A stretch of 64,000 nt of DNA from Melanocharis versteri (Eukaryota; Chordata; Aves; Passeriformes; Melanocharitidae): positions 140,967 through 204,966 of the forward strand of contig VZTG01000077.1 in the NCBI GenBank assembly GCA_013397845.1, read 5' to 3'. Positions 14,913-26,212 of the stretch are shown here, one piece after another. A model generated the notes under the pieces. It searched no databases. It saw only the letters and a list, made by a program, of their open reading frames with translations, and was not told the origin of the DNA. Position numbers and translations under genes: made by a program. How positions within the stretch are numbered: the first letter of the stretch is position 1; the number at the start of each line of letters is the position of its first letter.

Positions 14913-14938
14913 AAGTATGCAAGGATGCTTGCATACTT
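14913..14938. repeat. Perfect 11-bp inverted repeat with 4-nt loop
   Basis: AAGTATGCAAG at 14913-14923, loop GATG, then its exact reverse complement CTTGCATACTT at 14928-14938. The flanks repeat the motif imperfectly (GAAGTATTGAAGTATGC before, GATGCTTACATACTGA after), so it looks like local duplication and inversion rather than an RNA gene. Confidence 0.75.
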
Positions 14939-17900
14939 GATGCTTACATACTGAATTTGTCTAAACGTAGCTCTTCCTTTTGTTACACTTTTTTAAAATG
15001 AGTTTTACATAATTCTTGCTATTGCAATAATGATTAAAAAGCATACATGCAATAGAAGTACTGCTTCTGTTCCTATTATGTGTGCTTGCTCTGCCTTCCT
15101 GTCCTGAAATACAGGACTAAATGTTACAAAATTTATTCATGCTTCTCAGTAAGTGAAAAGTGGTTTGTGTTCTCTAAGGCAAGAGAGTCAACATAGAGCC
15201 TAGCTATACACAAATGAGCACTGAGGAAAACACCTTTGCCGGGAGTCAGCTCTAAATCAGAAACAAGTTTACATATTAAAAGGGAAAGGATAGAAACTGA
15301 GCTACTCTGTTAGAGTAATCAGTGTCTTTTTGGCAACTAGCACGTTTTCCCTTTCCAAGATCTTTGCCAGAACCTAGAAAGATCTTTCTTCTGGTATTTG
15401 CAGAAAGATATAAAACTGATGAGTGCAAATAGATCCAGCATACTAGAATATATACAACAGGGAATTTCCATGTGACTGAATTGAAGTGCTATCAGGTTAC
15501 AGCTAGCAGCTATCAAAACTAAACTGAATTACTAATACTAACTTTAAATAATTCATTCCTGTGTTAAGAGAGTTACCAGAGTCCTAAAATTATTAAATAC
15601 CCCATAGAAAAATAGTACTATATGAAAAATCTGTGCACTCTTTAAGTCTGATTGCTTCTCCTTTTGACCCCATCCATTTTTTATCTTTAAAATTTCATGC
15701 CAAAGAAGTGGGGGTTTTTTGGTAACATTCACTGGACTTTAAATGGATTTCAGGGCTTGGTGCCTGGTCAGCCACTCACAAGTGTCATGAAAGTACAGTA
15801 AACTCCTGGAAAGCATTCCAAAGGTAAACTTGGAATTCCACAGAACAAAAGTGATAGTATTACCATGATTTTTCCTGGATCTGTCTCATGGAAAAGTGAG
15901 GATTACAAAGAGTTAGTATCAGATGTGCTGTCAAAGTAGGGCTGTGGGGAACAAGAACAACAGTACTTTGTCTTTTATTGCCCAAATTTACCCAACTGGT
16001 AAATTCTGGAAGTTTCATGTCCATGTAAAATATATTGTCTTGGGTCAAAGCAGTTAAAAATTCAACATTAACATATCAAACTAGATGAGACTGATTTCAG
16101 CTGAAATTTATTTTGTGCTAAACTGTTCAGAAGAAAAGCCTGAATAAAAAGAAGTTCAGAAGTGATTTGTATGTGTACAGTTTAGGACATTAGAAAGATT
16201 TATTAATGTGGCTGAGAAATTAAATACTTCTAATTTGTATGTTTAGTTACGTTCAGTATCAGTGGAGTGATAGTGTAAGGATATATACATAGTGCTGGTA
16301 AGGAGATTCAAAAAAGGGATGTAATAACTGTGGCGAAATAGTGACATGTATGAAATGAAATAGTTAACTTCAATACGTAAAATTCATACTTTTTTTTAAG
16401 CTGAAATGCAGATCCTTAATTTCTCTATGGCAGTATAGTTACAGAGCAAACCCCTTTTAAGTTCAAATGTATCAGAAATTTGCTTCAAGATGATGGCAAG
16501 TGCTAATCTGAGCCCAGAAAAAAAAGAAAAAAGTGTAGCAAGAGGAGTTGGTATCAGGGAAATATCCTGCAGCCATGTTGTCATATGTTAACTTCTGCTC
16601 ATGCTATTCTCATTAATGCAACTAATTCACCTCTGACTTGCATTTGGATGGCTATTTTTAGAAGCTGGAAGAGTGACCAGTTGTGGATTTCCTGCTTTCA
16701 CATTGCAGCAAGAGTAAATTTTGTCCACTTAGCATGTTAGTTTAAATTTTCCAGCCATTTGCACACTTTTCCAGTTGATGTACTTGGTATGTAATTCCCA
16801 GTGTTACTTATGGTTACTTATTTGACTCTGGTCAAATTTGGCCCAAAGACTTCCATGCAAGTCAAGTCACTTGAGATATGGTGGATTTGAAATATGTAAA
16901 ATACTACAGATGGCATTGGACTAGACTTGACTCTCTGGCCAAATATATATGTGTATTTGGATCTATAGTCAAAACCAATGACTGCAGTCTTGGATAAATA
17001 GTTTGCGATCTGGAATATCTTAATTTTATTTAAAGTTTTTTATTCCATTCAGATGATTTTCACAATTTTTTAACACATTAGTATAGCTTTGGTTCCTTAC
17101 TGACAATGCTGGTTTCATAGATTTGCAGTGACATAATTTCATTCCAACTTTGTAACATCATGCCCCATAGACTCACACTGACATCATTTTGAAAACTTTG
17201 AGAGAATGCTTTGTATTATTTAAAGGAAATTAAGCCTAAGGATGAACATTACTGAAATTATGCCACCCTTGTTCTCCCCTCTTTACCCCAGTGTAAATTA
17301 GAAGGCATTTTAATGAAACCCATGGAGTTAAATAAATTTATTTCAGGCCTGTTCATTTAAAAGAATAACCTCTAGTCTTAATTCAAGCAAGATCTAATAA
17401 AACAATCTGCCTCTAGATACTTTTCAAATGTAATTTTCTTGGTTAAGGGCGTAGCTTTGTTGATTTAAAAACCAGGTGATGGAGGTAGGAGACAGTTTCC
17501 AGATTTCTGTCTCTTACTGTGTGACTGTTTTCATCATTTTGGTGTTGCCCTTAATTGTTCATATATAAGACTGGAAAACATATCTTGAGACTTTTTTGTT
17601 CTTTGTCTATTAGATTTTATCTAAAAGCACATGGACTAAGGCTTCCAGCATAACTAGGAATCATAAAACAGAAGGAATCTGAGGCACTCGGTAGGCAGCC
17701 AACCAGAAATCATGGGTTATTTGTGCTTTGCATAGGTTTTCTGAAGTACCTTACAGAGTTCTGACAGTTCTCGTGATTATAATTGGTATTGGTTGAAGGA
17801 ATATTATCTGAATATTGCCAGCTCACTGATATTTTTATTAAAAGCCCTTTATCTCTGTTAGAGGTGCTAGTAACCAGAATATTCTTCTCCGAAATAATTT

Positions 17901-18370
17901 TCCCATGAGAGCTATAGCTGCTCCTCTTCCAGTAATAGGTCAATGGAAGCAGTGATACTGCAGGGTATAGCTGGCTGGCAGTGTACTTACTTCTTGGGAC
18001 GTGGGGTTTCTTAGATATTTCCTTATTGTGTTCTTTAACTTCAGTTTACATGAAACTATAAAGATTGCTTCCATTTATAATGTACCCTATATGTAAAGGC
18101 AAATTGAGCTGGAATTTGGCAACAGTGAGAACATAGTGTTGTTAAAAGATATATAGGTCAAATTTTTTTTTTGTGGATTGACATTAGAGTGAGGCCAAAG
18201 GACAATGATAGCAGAGACTTGCTGGCACTCAGGACTCAGGATGAGGAGATGGTGTGAAAAAGAGTTAAATAAAATATACAAGTGATCATTTCTCAAATGG
18301 TGAACCCTCTGTGAGGAGATTTATAGAAGATGTTGGAGTGCCTCGGACGATGTACAATACAAAAAGCCAT

Positions 18371-18447
18371 ATAGAATCATAGATTTGCTTTGGTTGGAAG
18401 AGACCTTAAAGATAATCTAGTTCCAACCCTCCCACCATGGGCAAGGA
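18371..18447 (-). mobile_element. CR1 LINE 3' fragment, minus strand
   Basis: About 77 bp starting ATAGAATCATAGA and continuing with GGTTGGAAGAGACCTT and the 'TTCCAACCCTCCCACCATGGGCA' region (CR1 3' end read in reverse). Very short 5'-truncated copy in the GAS2 intron. Confidence 0.88.
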
Positions 18448-21400
18448 AAACCTGGAATTAATAAAAAAATAGCTGTTAGAATGAGTGTATAATGTACTGA
18501 TATTCAGTATAATTACTGTAATGTTAAGTATCAGTTGCAATTACTGTCTGTTCACCAGACATACAACAAATAACAAAGCAGATACAGACATATACTCATT
18601 ATTACCTTTAATCTTAAATGTTGGTCAGCTCATGTTTTTTACCTTACCATGCTCCACCTATGGGCTTATGAATGCATAGGGTTATGAATCTAGGAGGGCA
18701 TTTTTCAAAAGAAGAAAAGGACATCTAGTTGAATGAAGCTGTAGAAATGGAATTGTATAAATGTGAGTGGGAAGAAAAAAAAGTCATCTTCTTTTCTGAA
18801 GTCTTCTGCCCATTATTTTTTTCTTCTGTCCATGTACTCTTCCTTCTTTTAAAGTATATATTATATAGCCCAGGATAAAGCAGGAAACGCATTGGTCTGG
18901 TGTCCAGAGTTCCTTACTGCTTGTGGTAAGTAGTGAGGGTGTAGGTGCAACTCATCAAGGGAAGGAGGTGGAGTCTGGAGTGGTGGAAACCTAGGAAGTC
19001 AGAACAGAGTCTTAGTGGGAGAAGATGGGATTACAGCTACTGCTGCACCACACCATGAGGAGAAGCAATTGAAGGCCAAGCCTTCACACCATGGTCCAGA
19101 ACATTTTAGAAGAGAGTCAGACTAGAAAATCTCTTTCAGTATATTGGGAATTAATTTACATTTCTGTGGAACTAGACTGTGCAACTTAGGTTTTTGGGCA
19201 AATTAACCAAATTACTTTTAGGAATGTGAGTTAGCAGCTACTACTACTTCACAACAAATGTTCGTATGCAGTGTTTCACCTTAATGTAAATGCTAAGCAA
19301 TAGTTCCTACTGGACTGATACTAAAATTGTACTGCATCTCTTCGAGGAATATTCTAGCCTCAGAATACAAGACAGCTAGGAGATTGGAACAAGAACAGCT
19401 CCCTGTTTTCTCCTTGCCATTTTGGAGTACTGGATTGCCGTGGGGCTCTTGTAAAGAGCAGGTTTGCAATCCTCTTTGTTTCGCTGCTGATTTTTTTGTG
19501 CTTCTATTCTCTAGGAGGTTTTAATTTTCTCTCACCTGTAATGCAGGGAGCAGACCTCCATGAAGCTTGTGGGTTAGGTTATGGAAAGTACAGGAGATAA
19601 ACATCCTGTAGAGGAAAGATGGAGGAAAAGTAGATGGATTAAATTACTTAAGTATAACCCATCCTTAAAAACAACAAATGTATCTCAATTTATTTATTAA
19701 TTGCTGATGCTATTAGAAGAGATTCTTGTAAGCAATATCCTCAATATAGCCACATTTTAATGAGTTTTTTTGTAGGGGATAGTATAAATAATAGTTTCTT
19801 TCTAAAGGACCATCTTGTTAAATATATTTACAATGACTAGACAATAGCATGTAATTTTGAATTAGTCAGAATAAAGACCGGATGAATTTATTTACATCTC
19901 TATTCTAGGATTGCTAAGCAACCAAGGACAAATGGCTTTATGTCTGGTTAGTATACTGTATTGCTTTAAAAAGCTTTTTAAAAGAACATTCATTCTTTGG
20001 CACAGGGACAAACTGATTGTAAGCATATTACAGCTTCTCTTGGATAATTTCTGGATTTTAGTACATGATCTCCAGAGGCCAGTGTAGTCATATGGCTGAA
20101 ACTTCCCCTGTTTTACATGTCTCACTTTAATTAAACTTCATAACTACCATCATTGCCATGCATCATGTTCTTTCATGTGGTGTTCTTTCATGTTTGTTTC
20201 TTTATTTTTATATGTTTATTTTAATAAGCTGCAGTCACAGTAAGGTAGGGGCTAGTGCACACTGAAATTGTGCACTATGGGTTCTTCATCTTCAGGAACG
20301 CATAGACAGCTCAATAATTTTGAGCACAGACCAATTTCATCTGCAAGCCTTCAGTGAGGAGTTATGCATGTGTTAAATCTTAAAAACTCCTAATTTCAAC
20401 CATAGCTACCCTCTGACTGGTTTTATCTCAGTTATTGGAAACTGTACTTTTTAATGTTGATGTTTTATCTACATATATTCACAGTTCCTACCTCTGACTA
20501 GCCAGCAAGCCTGTACACAGATGATATGGAAGTATGTCTTGTTGTGTCAAGCCCAGAAACTTGAAGTATAGTATTACACTATATTTACTTGCTGAAGGAC
20601 ATGTGAAAAATATGTCTTTAGAGCTTATAATTAAACCTACATCTCTCATAAATTTGAGGAAGCGAAATAGTATTATAGTCATTACATATTATTTTCTCTT
20701 ATGGGTTGGATCAGACACCTCAGCACTTGCCATTCCTGAAAGTAATCAGGAATTTTTTCATCCAAAAATATGTAGGCAGTTTGAAATCTGGAAGTGTAAG
20801 GACTATTCTGAGAATGTCCAGAAAAATGCAAATCTTTCTGGTATTCTTTTGTTGGGACCCTCACTCTAAAACAATTGAATTTCCTTTTGCTTACTTGGTA
20901 GTGTCAAACCAAATGAGGCAGCTGCTAATCCTGAATAAATTCATAGAAGGCAGAAAACCATCTAAAGTCAAAGTATTGGTGACGCTGACTAGTGCAGAAG
21001 ACCACTACAGTGTCATATATTCTTCAGTTCTTCCCAAAGATAAATCTGCAAATATAAAATACATGGCATTCAGTTCCTTCTTAAGGTATCTGGAAATTTT
21101 TAATTTTTATTAGTTTTTATTGCACAAGGAAATGAAAAAGTCCTACCTATCCTTTTTGAGATCTCCACTTGTCTAGAATATACTTTTTTATTCCTATTTC
21201 TCATGCCTTTAACTGACTGTGGTGTTTGCCTGCCTCCTTGTGATTTTCCTTATAACTGCAATTCTGACCTGATGTGTTTGATGGTTTTGGCTTTGTGGGT
21301 GTTTTTTGATTTTTTTGTTGGTTGGTGGTTTAGTTTGGGGTTGAGTTTTTATTGTTGTTTGTTTGGGTTTTTTAATAGGCCATACTAAGCTACTGAATTG

Positions 21401-24280
21401 AATTGCAATGACTCTAGACATGCCATTATTTATTTATTTATTTATTTAGTTTGGATTTCACATGTTAAACTGAAATGCTAATGGTCAATTTGAGGATGTT
21501 ACCATACCGATCTCAACTAAACTTAATTTTGAATGTTGGGTAAACCAAAATACCTTAAAGTTTATGGGTCATGATTTTTACCACTAAGGGACTGGTGGCA
21601 TCTTTATTTCAACAGGGGGCAAAAGACGGTGATTTGGGGAAAATGGCCAACAGTCACTTTTGTGACAAATATTACAACTACAGAGAAGGTATTGTTGGGT
21701 TTGCTGTGCTGGTATCCCAGAGGATGGGGCTGCACAGTAAAACAAACAAGTAAGCATTTTAACTCCAGCTTCTGCATTTATCTTGCATACACTTGAAAGT
21801 AGCTTTGAAGCAATTTGGAAGGTAAGAAAAAAATCCAAATCCAGACAAGGAAACACATAGGTTGCTGCAGTTTGGATGTATGTGATAACTGTATGTGAAA
21901 TCAGTCTGTGCTGGACTTGAAACATCTGTCACCACATGCACATCGCTTCCAGAGGCAGGCAGTGAGAAGAATTCTGTAGATGAAGATGTGCAGGTTTTTG
22001 TTTAGTTGCAGGAGGTACTTTTTTTTATTTGGCTGTTTTGAGGCAGGGAATTAGAAGCGACAGAGTGAGTCTTGATTAAATAGCTAGGAAACAGATGGCA
22101 CTTCAGGATTCATAAGAACATTTTCATGTACTTCTGAAATCCTATAACACAAGTATGTTCACATGCAACCCACGCACATTTGCGTGATGAAACCTTAAAT
22201 TCGCAGAATTCAGTGGCAAAATCTAAATAGATGATCACTCTGTGCATGAATACACTCTGTAAGTGACTAAATATCCTTAAAGGAATGTAACTTACGAGAA
22301 TCTTCATAGTCTGGGTAAAATTAATTCCTTTTTGTATTTAGCGGGGTTTCTGTTTTAAATTTGTGCACAGTTTATAAATAGAAGTAATATTTTTATTTCT
22401 TATTAAATTCTGCTTCTAACTTATTCTGAATAGTACCTCACTGCTCTAATACATTGTTTTAGAGATATTTCTTGAGGGGTAAAAACTTAGTTCACCTTAG
22501 AAAGTGAGAGAGAATTGTCTCTAGCTATTTGGGGTTTTTTAAGAGAAACTTTTCAGGGCCCCAAATGCTAATAGAAAGATTAATCATTACTATGAAGAAA
22601 ATTAGTTGTTCATTTGGGTTTTTATTCAAAGGTAAGAGCAAAGTCTTCTTCTTCTTTCTAAGAAATCTCTCATAAATTTATTTTAGCAGCCTCATGCTAA
22701 TGTTTTTGATTTTTTTTTTCTTAAAGTCAGTCTTCCCCTACCCCCATTATTTGATTTTAGTACATATGGTTTTCCATAACTCCATCCAGACATACATGTG
22801 GGTTGACACTTTCACTTACTCTCATAAACTCTGTCTGATTTCTTTTTATGTATTTAATCTGTTTGCCATATCATCTCTTCTGCTGAGTGTTGCATAAAAT
22901 ATTTCTTATGAGTCAGTGTTACTGCTAAGAGCAACTAGATTTCTGCTGAATACCGCACATTTCAGTTGATAGGGACTAGGTCCTCCTTGTGGCTGGCCCA
23001 GACATATGTGTCTAGAGGGTAAGAAACAAGAAAATGTCACCTTAATTGCCCTCAGACCTCAACCAGGTGCACCAGATGTCACCCAAAGTGCTTGGAAATG
23101 CACAGTCCCTTTATCTACAAATACCATTCTGAACATGAATCCTATGTCTAAATAATTTCCCTTGACATTATTGATCTTTGTCCAAGACATAAATGCCTTC
23201 ACTTGTCAGAAATTCACTGGTTCTTAATGAACAGGAATTGTGTTTACTTCTGCATCTGTGTTATTTCTTGCACACAGAGTGCTCATCTATGCAGGATGCT
23301 GTTTTCAAACAGTAAAGCAAGATCTAGTGTTAGACATGAAACACGCTATTTCCAAATTCTATAAAATGGTATCAGACAGAAACTAAATGTAAGGTTTGAG
23401 GGAAAATTAAATCAAGAATAAGAATTTCAAATGTCCAAACTGTCATATTATTTTTATTAGTACAAAAACGTATCTTGATTTCAGTTAGTTAGGCAGGAAT
23501 ACTTGGAATAATTGTTTCAATGAGTGCTATTGTCTGAAAACAGAAATAAGCAGTTTCATTTAGTGCAATATTTCTGCTATAGTCAATCCCAATGCCTTCC
23601 CTTTGTTGAAATGCTTAACACAACTGTTTTTTCCTTAACTCCAGAGGTCAACAGCTATCTGTGCCATACAGGATTTACCTGGCTGTGGTTTCATCCTCTG
23701 AACCAAATTCCTGGCTGCTTCAGGTATACATATAGCTGAACTCCTGTGCACTAGTGGTTTATGCCATTATACCAAGCGTATTGACTTTATCTCTTGCCAT
23801 GCACAAATAGACGAAGGATGTTGCATTTTTGCAATGTGAAAAGGGAAAAATTTCCATTTCCTCACTTGATTATTTCTTTTGCAGAAGGCAAGATGTTATT
23901 TCATGGCTTCTAAGTATCTTTAATGATACACAGAATGACTGCAGAAATGCTTACCCTCAAACTGGGACTTCTACAGTGATCAAATGATTGTTCTTCAATG
24001 TCTCAGGCTTTATGAGATCTTTCCATTCACTTCACTGTGCAAGTGGATCTTTCTTTGTTCCTATCCCATTCCTACAAAATTCTCAGTTTCCCCGACACTG
24101 CTTTCCATATGTGTCTTTGTAAATATCTCAGGTCTTGAGGTCAAGTATCATGTGCAATTTTCTTTATCATTGAAACTATGGAACAATCTCTACTATCTCT
24201 TCAGCAGACTGTGTATCAGCTGAAAAATTACCACTGTGCTAGATCCCATAATTTATGGGACAGTGTTGACAGTCCCAGTT
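18448..24280 (+). other. GAS2 last intron, third segment: no element recognised
   Basis: AT-rich intronic DNA with a short (TTTA)n run at about 21427-21449. ORFs here (for example 135 codons at 20706-21113 and 113 codons at 21584-21925 minus) show no family features or splice framing and are treated as chance. Confidence 0.65.
21427..21449. repeat. (TTTA)n microsatellite
   Basis: Five to six consecutive TTTA units. Confidence 0.85.
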
Positions 24281-24933
24281 TGTCCTGAATCACCCCAAAC
24301 CGGGCCAAAAGACACTCCTGAGACAAAGTCCAAGAAGCGGGTATTTGCTTTATTCAGTGTGCCAAGTGTGCAGGGATATCTCCTCCTAACAACGCACACC
24401 CAGGTTCATAGCAGATTACAATATGTGGTGATACTTTACGCATATTCATAGTTTTTCTTAGAAAAGGTGTGGTTGTTCAAACTATTTCTTAGTACTCATT
24501 ACTATCATTGGCATACGCAAAGCGCAGGCACAGTGCACCCTGGTGATTGCACTGAGGAAGGCCTGACGTCTTCCTCGGTGGTCTTCTGATGAAGGCTGGA
24601 CATCTTCATTGCTGTATCCTTTTCACCTTTCTCCTCTAGGCATGCACAGTCTCTTGTTAGCTGTTTCAGCGATTTCCTCACTGGTTTTAGCGAGCTCTGT
24701 CCTTTATTTTTGCAAGTTCTGTTCCCTATTTCTTGCCAAGTTTCATCCTGTGTCTCTAGCTTGGGACTAAAATTTGCTATCTTCTATATTGGTTGCAATG
24801 TATCTTATTCTTGCCCAAGTATGCCTAGGGTCTGTGCTTTTAACCCTTTCAGTCCTTTCAGTCTTTTAAGTTGTAATTACTATGAGTTGCCCTGAGATTT
24901 CCCTCTCTATACTTCATCATTCCATGTGCTGCA
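24281..24933 (-). mobile_element. Probable solo LTR of an endogenous retrovirus, minus strand (far end tentative)
   Basis: On the minus strand the piece reads ...GAATAAAGCAAATACC... then a 70-bp U5-like segment ending in GATTCAGGACA at 24281, so it has a polyadenylation signal (TTTATT at 24349-24354 on the + strand) and a canonical CA end. The 5' end of the LTR is less certain. If it is at 24933, the element is 653 bp, has TG...CA ends, and is flanked by CCAGTT (24275-24280) and TCAGTT (24934-24939), a 6-bp target duplication with one mismatch. No internal retroviral sequence is seen beside it. Confidence 0.5.
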
Positions 24934-25007
24934 TCAGTTCAGGATTTCAGTGGGCTGCTAGATTCTTGCTTACTCTTTGATGCCTGCTGAGAAGAAACTT
25001 TCCCTTG

Positions 25008-25785
25008 TGTCTTGGTTTGAAACAATTTAATGGAGAACATTCTGGAATGGGTTGTCTCGCTTTGAAAGTTCATACAATCCCTTTCCACTAAAAAGGAATG
25101 AATACGAGTAGATGGAAGTGAAAAAAACCCACAAAAGTTTATTAACAAACAGAATGCCAACAGGCAGGAGAAAAAAAGTAAAATTTTTTTAAGCCTCTCA
25201 TGGGCTCTGACGCTGCTGCTGCCGTGCTCTGCGCTGTGATGGTGGGGTGGCAGAGGGAGGACCAGTCCATCGGGAGGGCACAGGGTGTCGCAACACCAGC
25301 ACCCTGCAGGCTTTTTTTTTTTTTTTTCCCACTGCCAGCAGAGTTTGCAAAGTTCACTTCGAAACAGTTTCTAATTGTGAAATGCACTTTCTATGAATGG
25401 TTACAGTTGAAAACCCAAAGCTTCCATCTTCTCTCCTGGAGCAGGATCACCGGCAAGGATGTGCAGGCGCCTGCGGAACTCACCCCAAGGCAGTTCAAAC
25501 CCGCTAACTGCAGTCTCTCCAAGCCAAGAGGAAAAAAAAAAAAAGAGGACCCAAAAAAAGAAGGGAAAAAAACCCTTTCCCTCAGCAAAGACCAAACAGC
25601 CTGCAAGCAAACACCACGTGGCAAAAAGCAGCAAACCACCTGGGCAGGAAGATTTTTTTCAAAACGCCCGCAATAGCGACCCCCCACACACAAGGGTCCC
25701 AGATGCAGGGTCTGAAAGAGACAGTAACAATTTTTTGGCACAGATAGATATGGAATACAGTAAGATTATGAATCACCCCAGGACA
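25008..25785 (-). mobile_element. Complete ERVL-type solo LTR, minus strand, with 5-bp target-site duplication
   Basis: 778 bp bounded by TGTCTTGGTTTG on the + strand and CACCCCAGGACA at the other end, that is TGTCCTGGGGTG...CAAGACA on the minus strand. The flanks are CCTTG at 25003-25007 and CCTTG at 25786-25790, a perfect 5-bp target-site duplication, as expected for ERVL-type integration. A polyadenylation signal is present on the minus strand (TTTATT at 25138-25143). The element includes a GC-rich stretch and a T15-type run near 25312-25327. Long apparent ORFs on both strands (for example 25200-25676) lie wholly inside this LTR and are not genes. Solo LTRs arise by recombination between the two LTRs of a provirus. 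Confidence 0.88.
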
Positions 25786-25867
25786 CCTTGGCTCTCAAGT
25801 ACTGTTGTCTCTAACATTCCAGTGGGTACTTATAGCCCGCCTGTTTGTTATCATTTTACTCATCCCC

Positions 25868-26212
25868 TGTCGCTGTGAGCGGCAGTAAGGAGAGCAGATC
25901 CACACCAAGCTGTAGAAAGCAGAAGTGTGTCAGACTTTATTTTGATTCTAACTTTTATACAGAGATAGCTACATAATAGTGATTGGACAGTGTCATCCCA
26001 CCCCTCAAGGGGATTGGCTGAAGCCTTACAGCTTCAGTTAGCAAAACATAAGATTAGAAAGAAAGTAAAATGTCCCAGTTTATCTTGTTTTCCTACAGAG
26101 TTCGTGAGAATGAGAAAATTCTTAGGACTGCACATCCACAATCCGCACATCCTATTTTCTACTTTCTTATTCTGTCACCACCCTGCTGTTGCTGTACTTC
26201 TCACAACCCACA
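25868..26212 (-). mobile_element. Retroviral LTR, minus strand (outer end uncertain)
   Basis: Read on the minus strand: two CCAAT boxes (ATTGG at about 25982 and 26012 on +), a TATA box (complement of 25953-25959), an AATAAA signal (complement of 25936-25941), then about 65 bp ending CTCACAGCGACA at 25868. This is promoter, R and U5 in the correct order. The LTR at 62619 has the same arrangement and the same AGCGACA end. The 5' end is not certain: TG...CA termini fit an end at 26212 but no target duplication was found, and the LTR could end as early as about 26048. No internal region is adjacent. Confidence 0.62.

Larger units (their letters stand above)
10776..18370 (+). other. GAS2 last intron, second segment: low-complexity tracts only
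   Basis: AT-rich intronic DNA. It contains the GTTTT repeat at 12259, a short (GT)n run at 13784-13795, the A/C-rich T-poor tract at 14638-14765 and the hairpin at 14913-14938, listed separately. No coding or mobile-element signature was otherwise seen. Confidence 0.65.

Noticed and set aside
20706..21113. 135-codon ORF in the GAS2 intron
   Set aside because: No recognisable domain, no splice framing, ordinary AT-rich context; the overlapping frame at 20534-20869 is equally open.
25200..25741. Overlapping ORFs of 158, 139 and 116 codons on both strands
   Set aside because: They lie inside the ERVL-type LTR (25008-25785), are rich in Lys/Phe runs from homopolymers, and show no domain.
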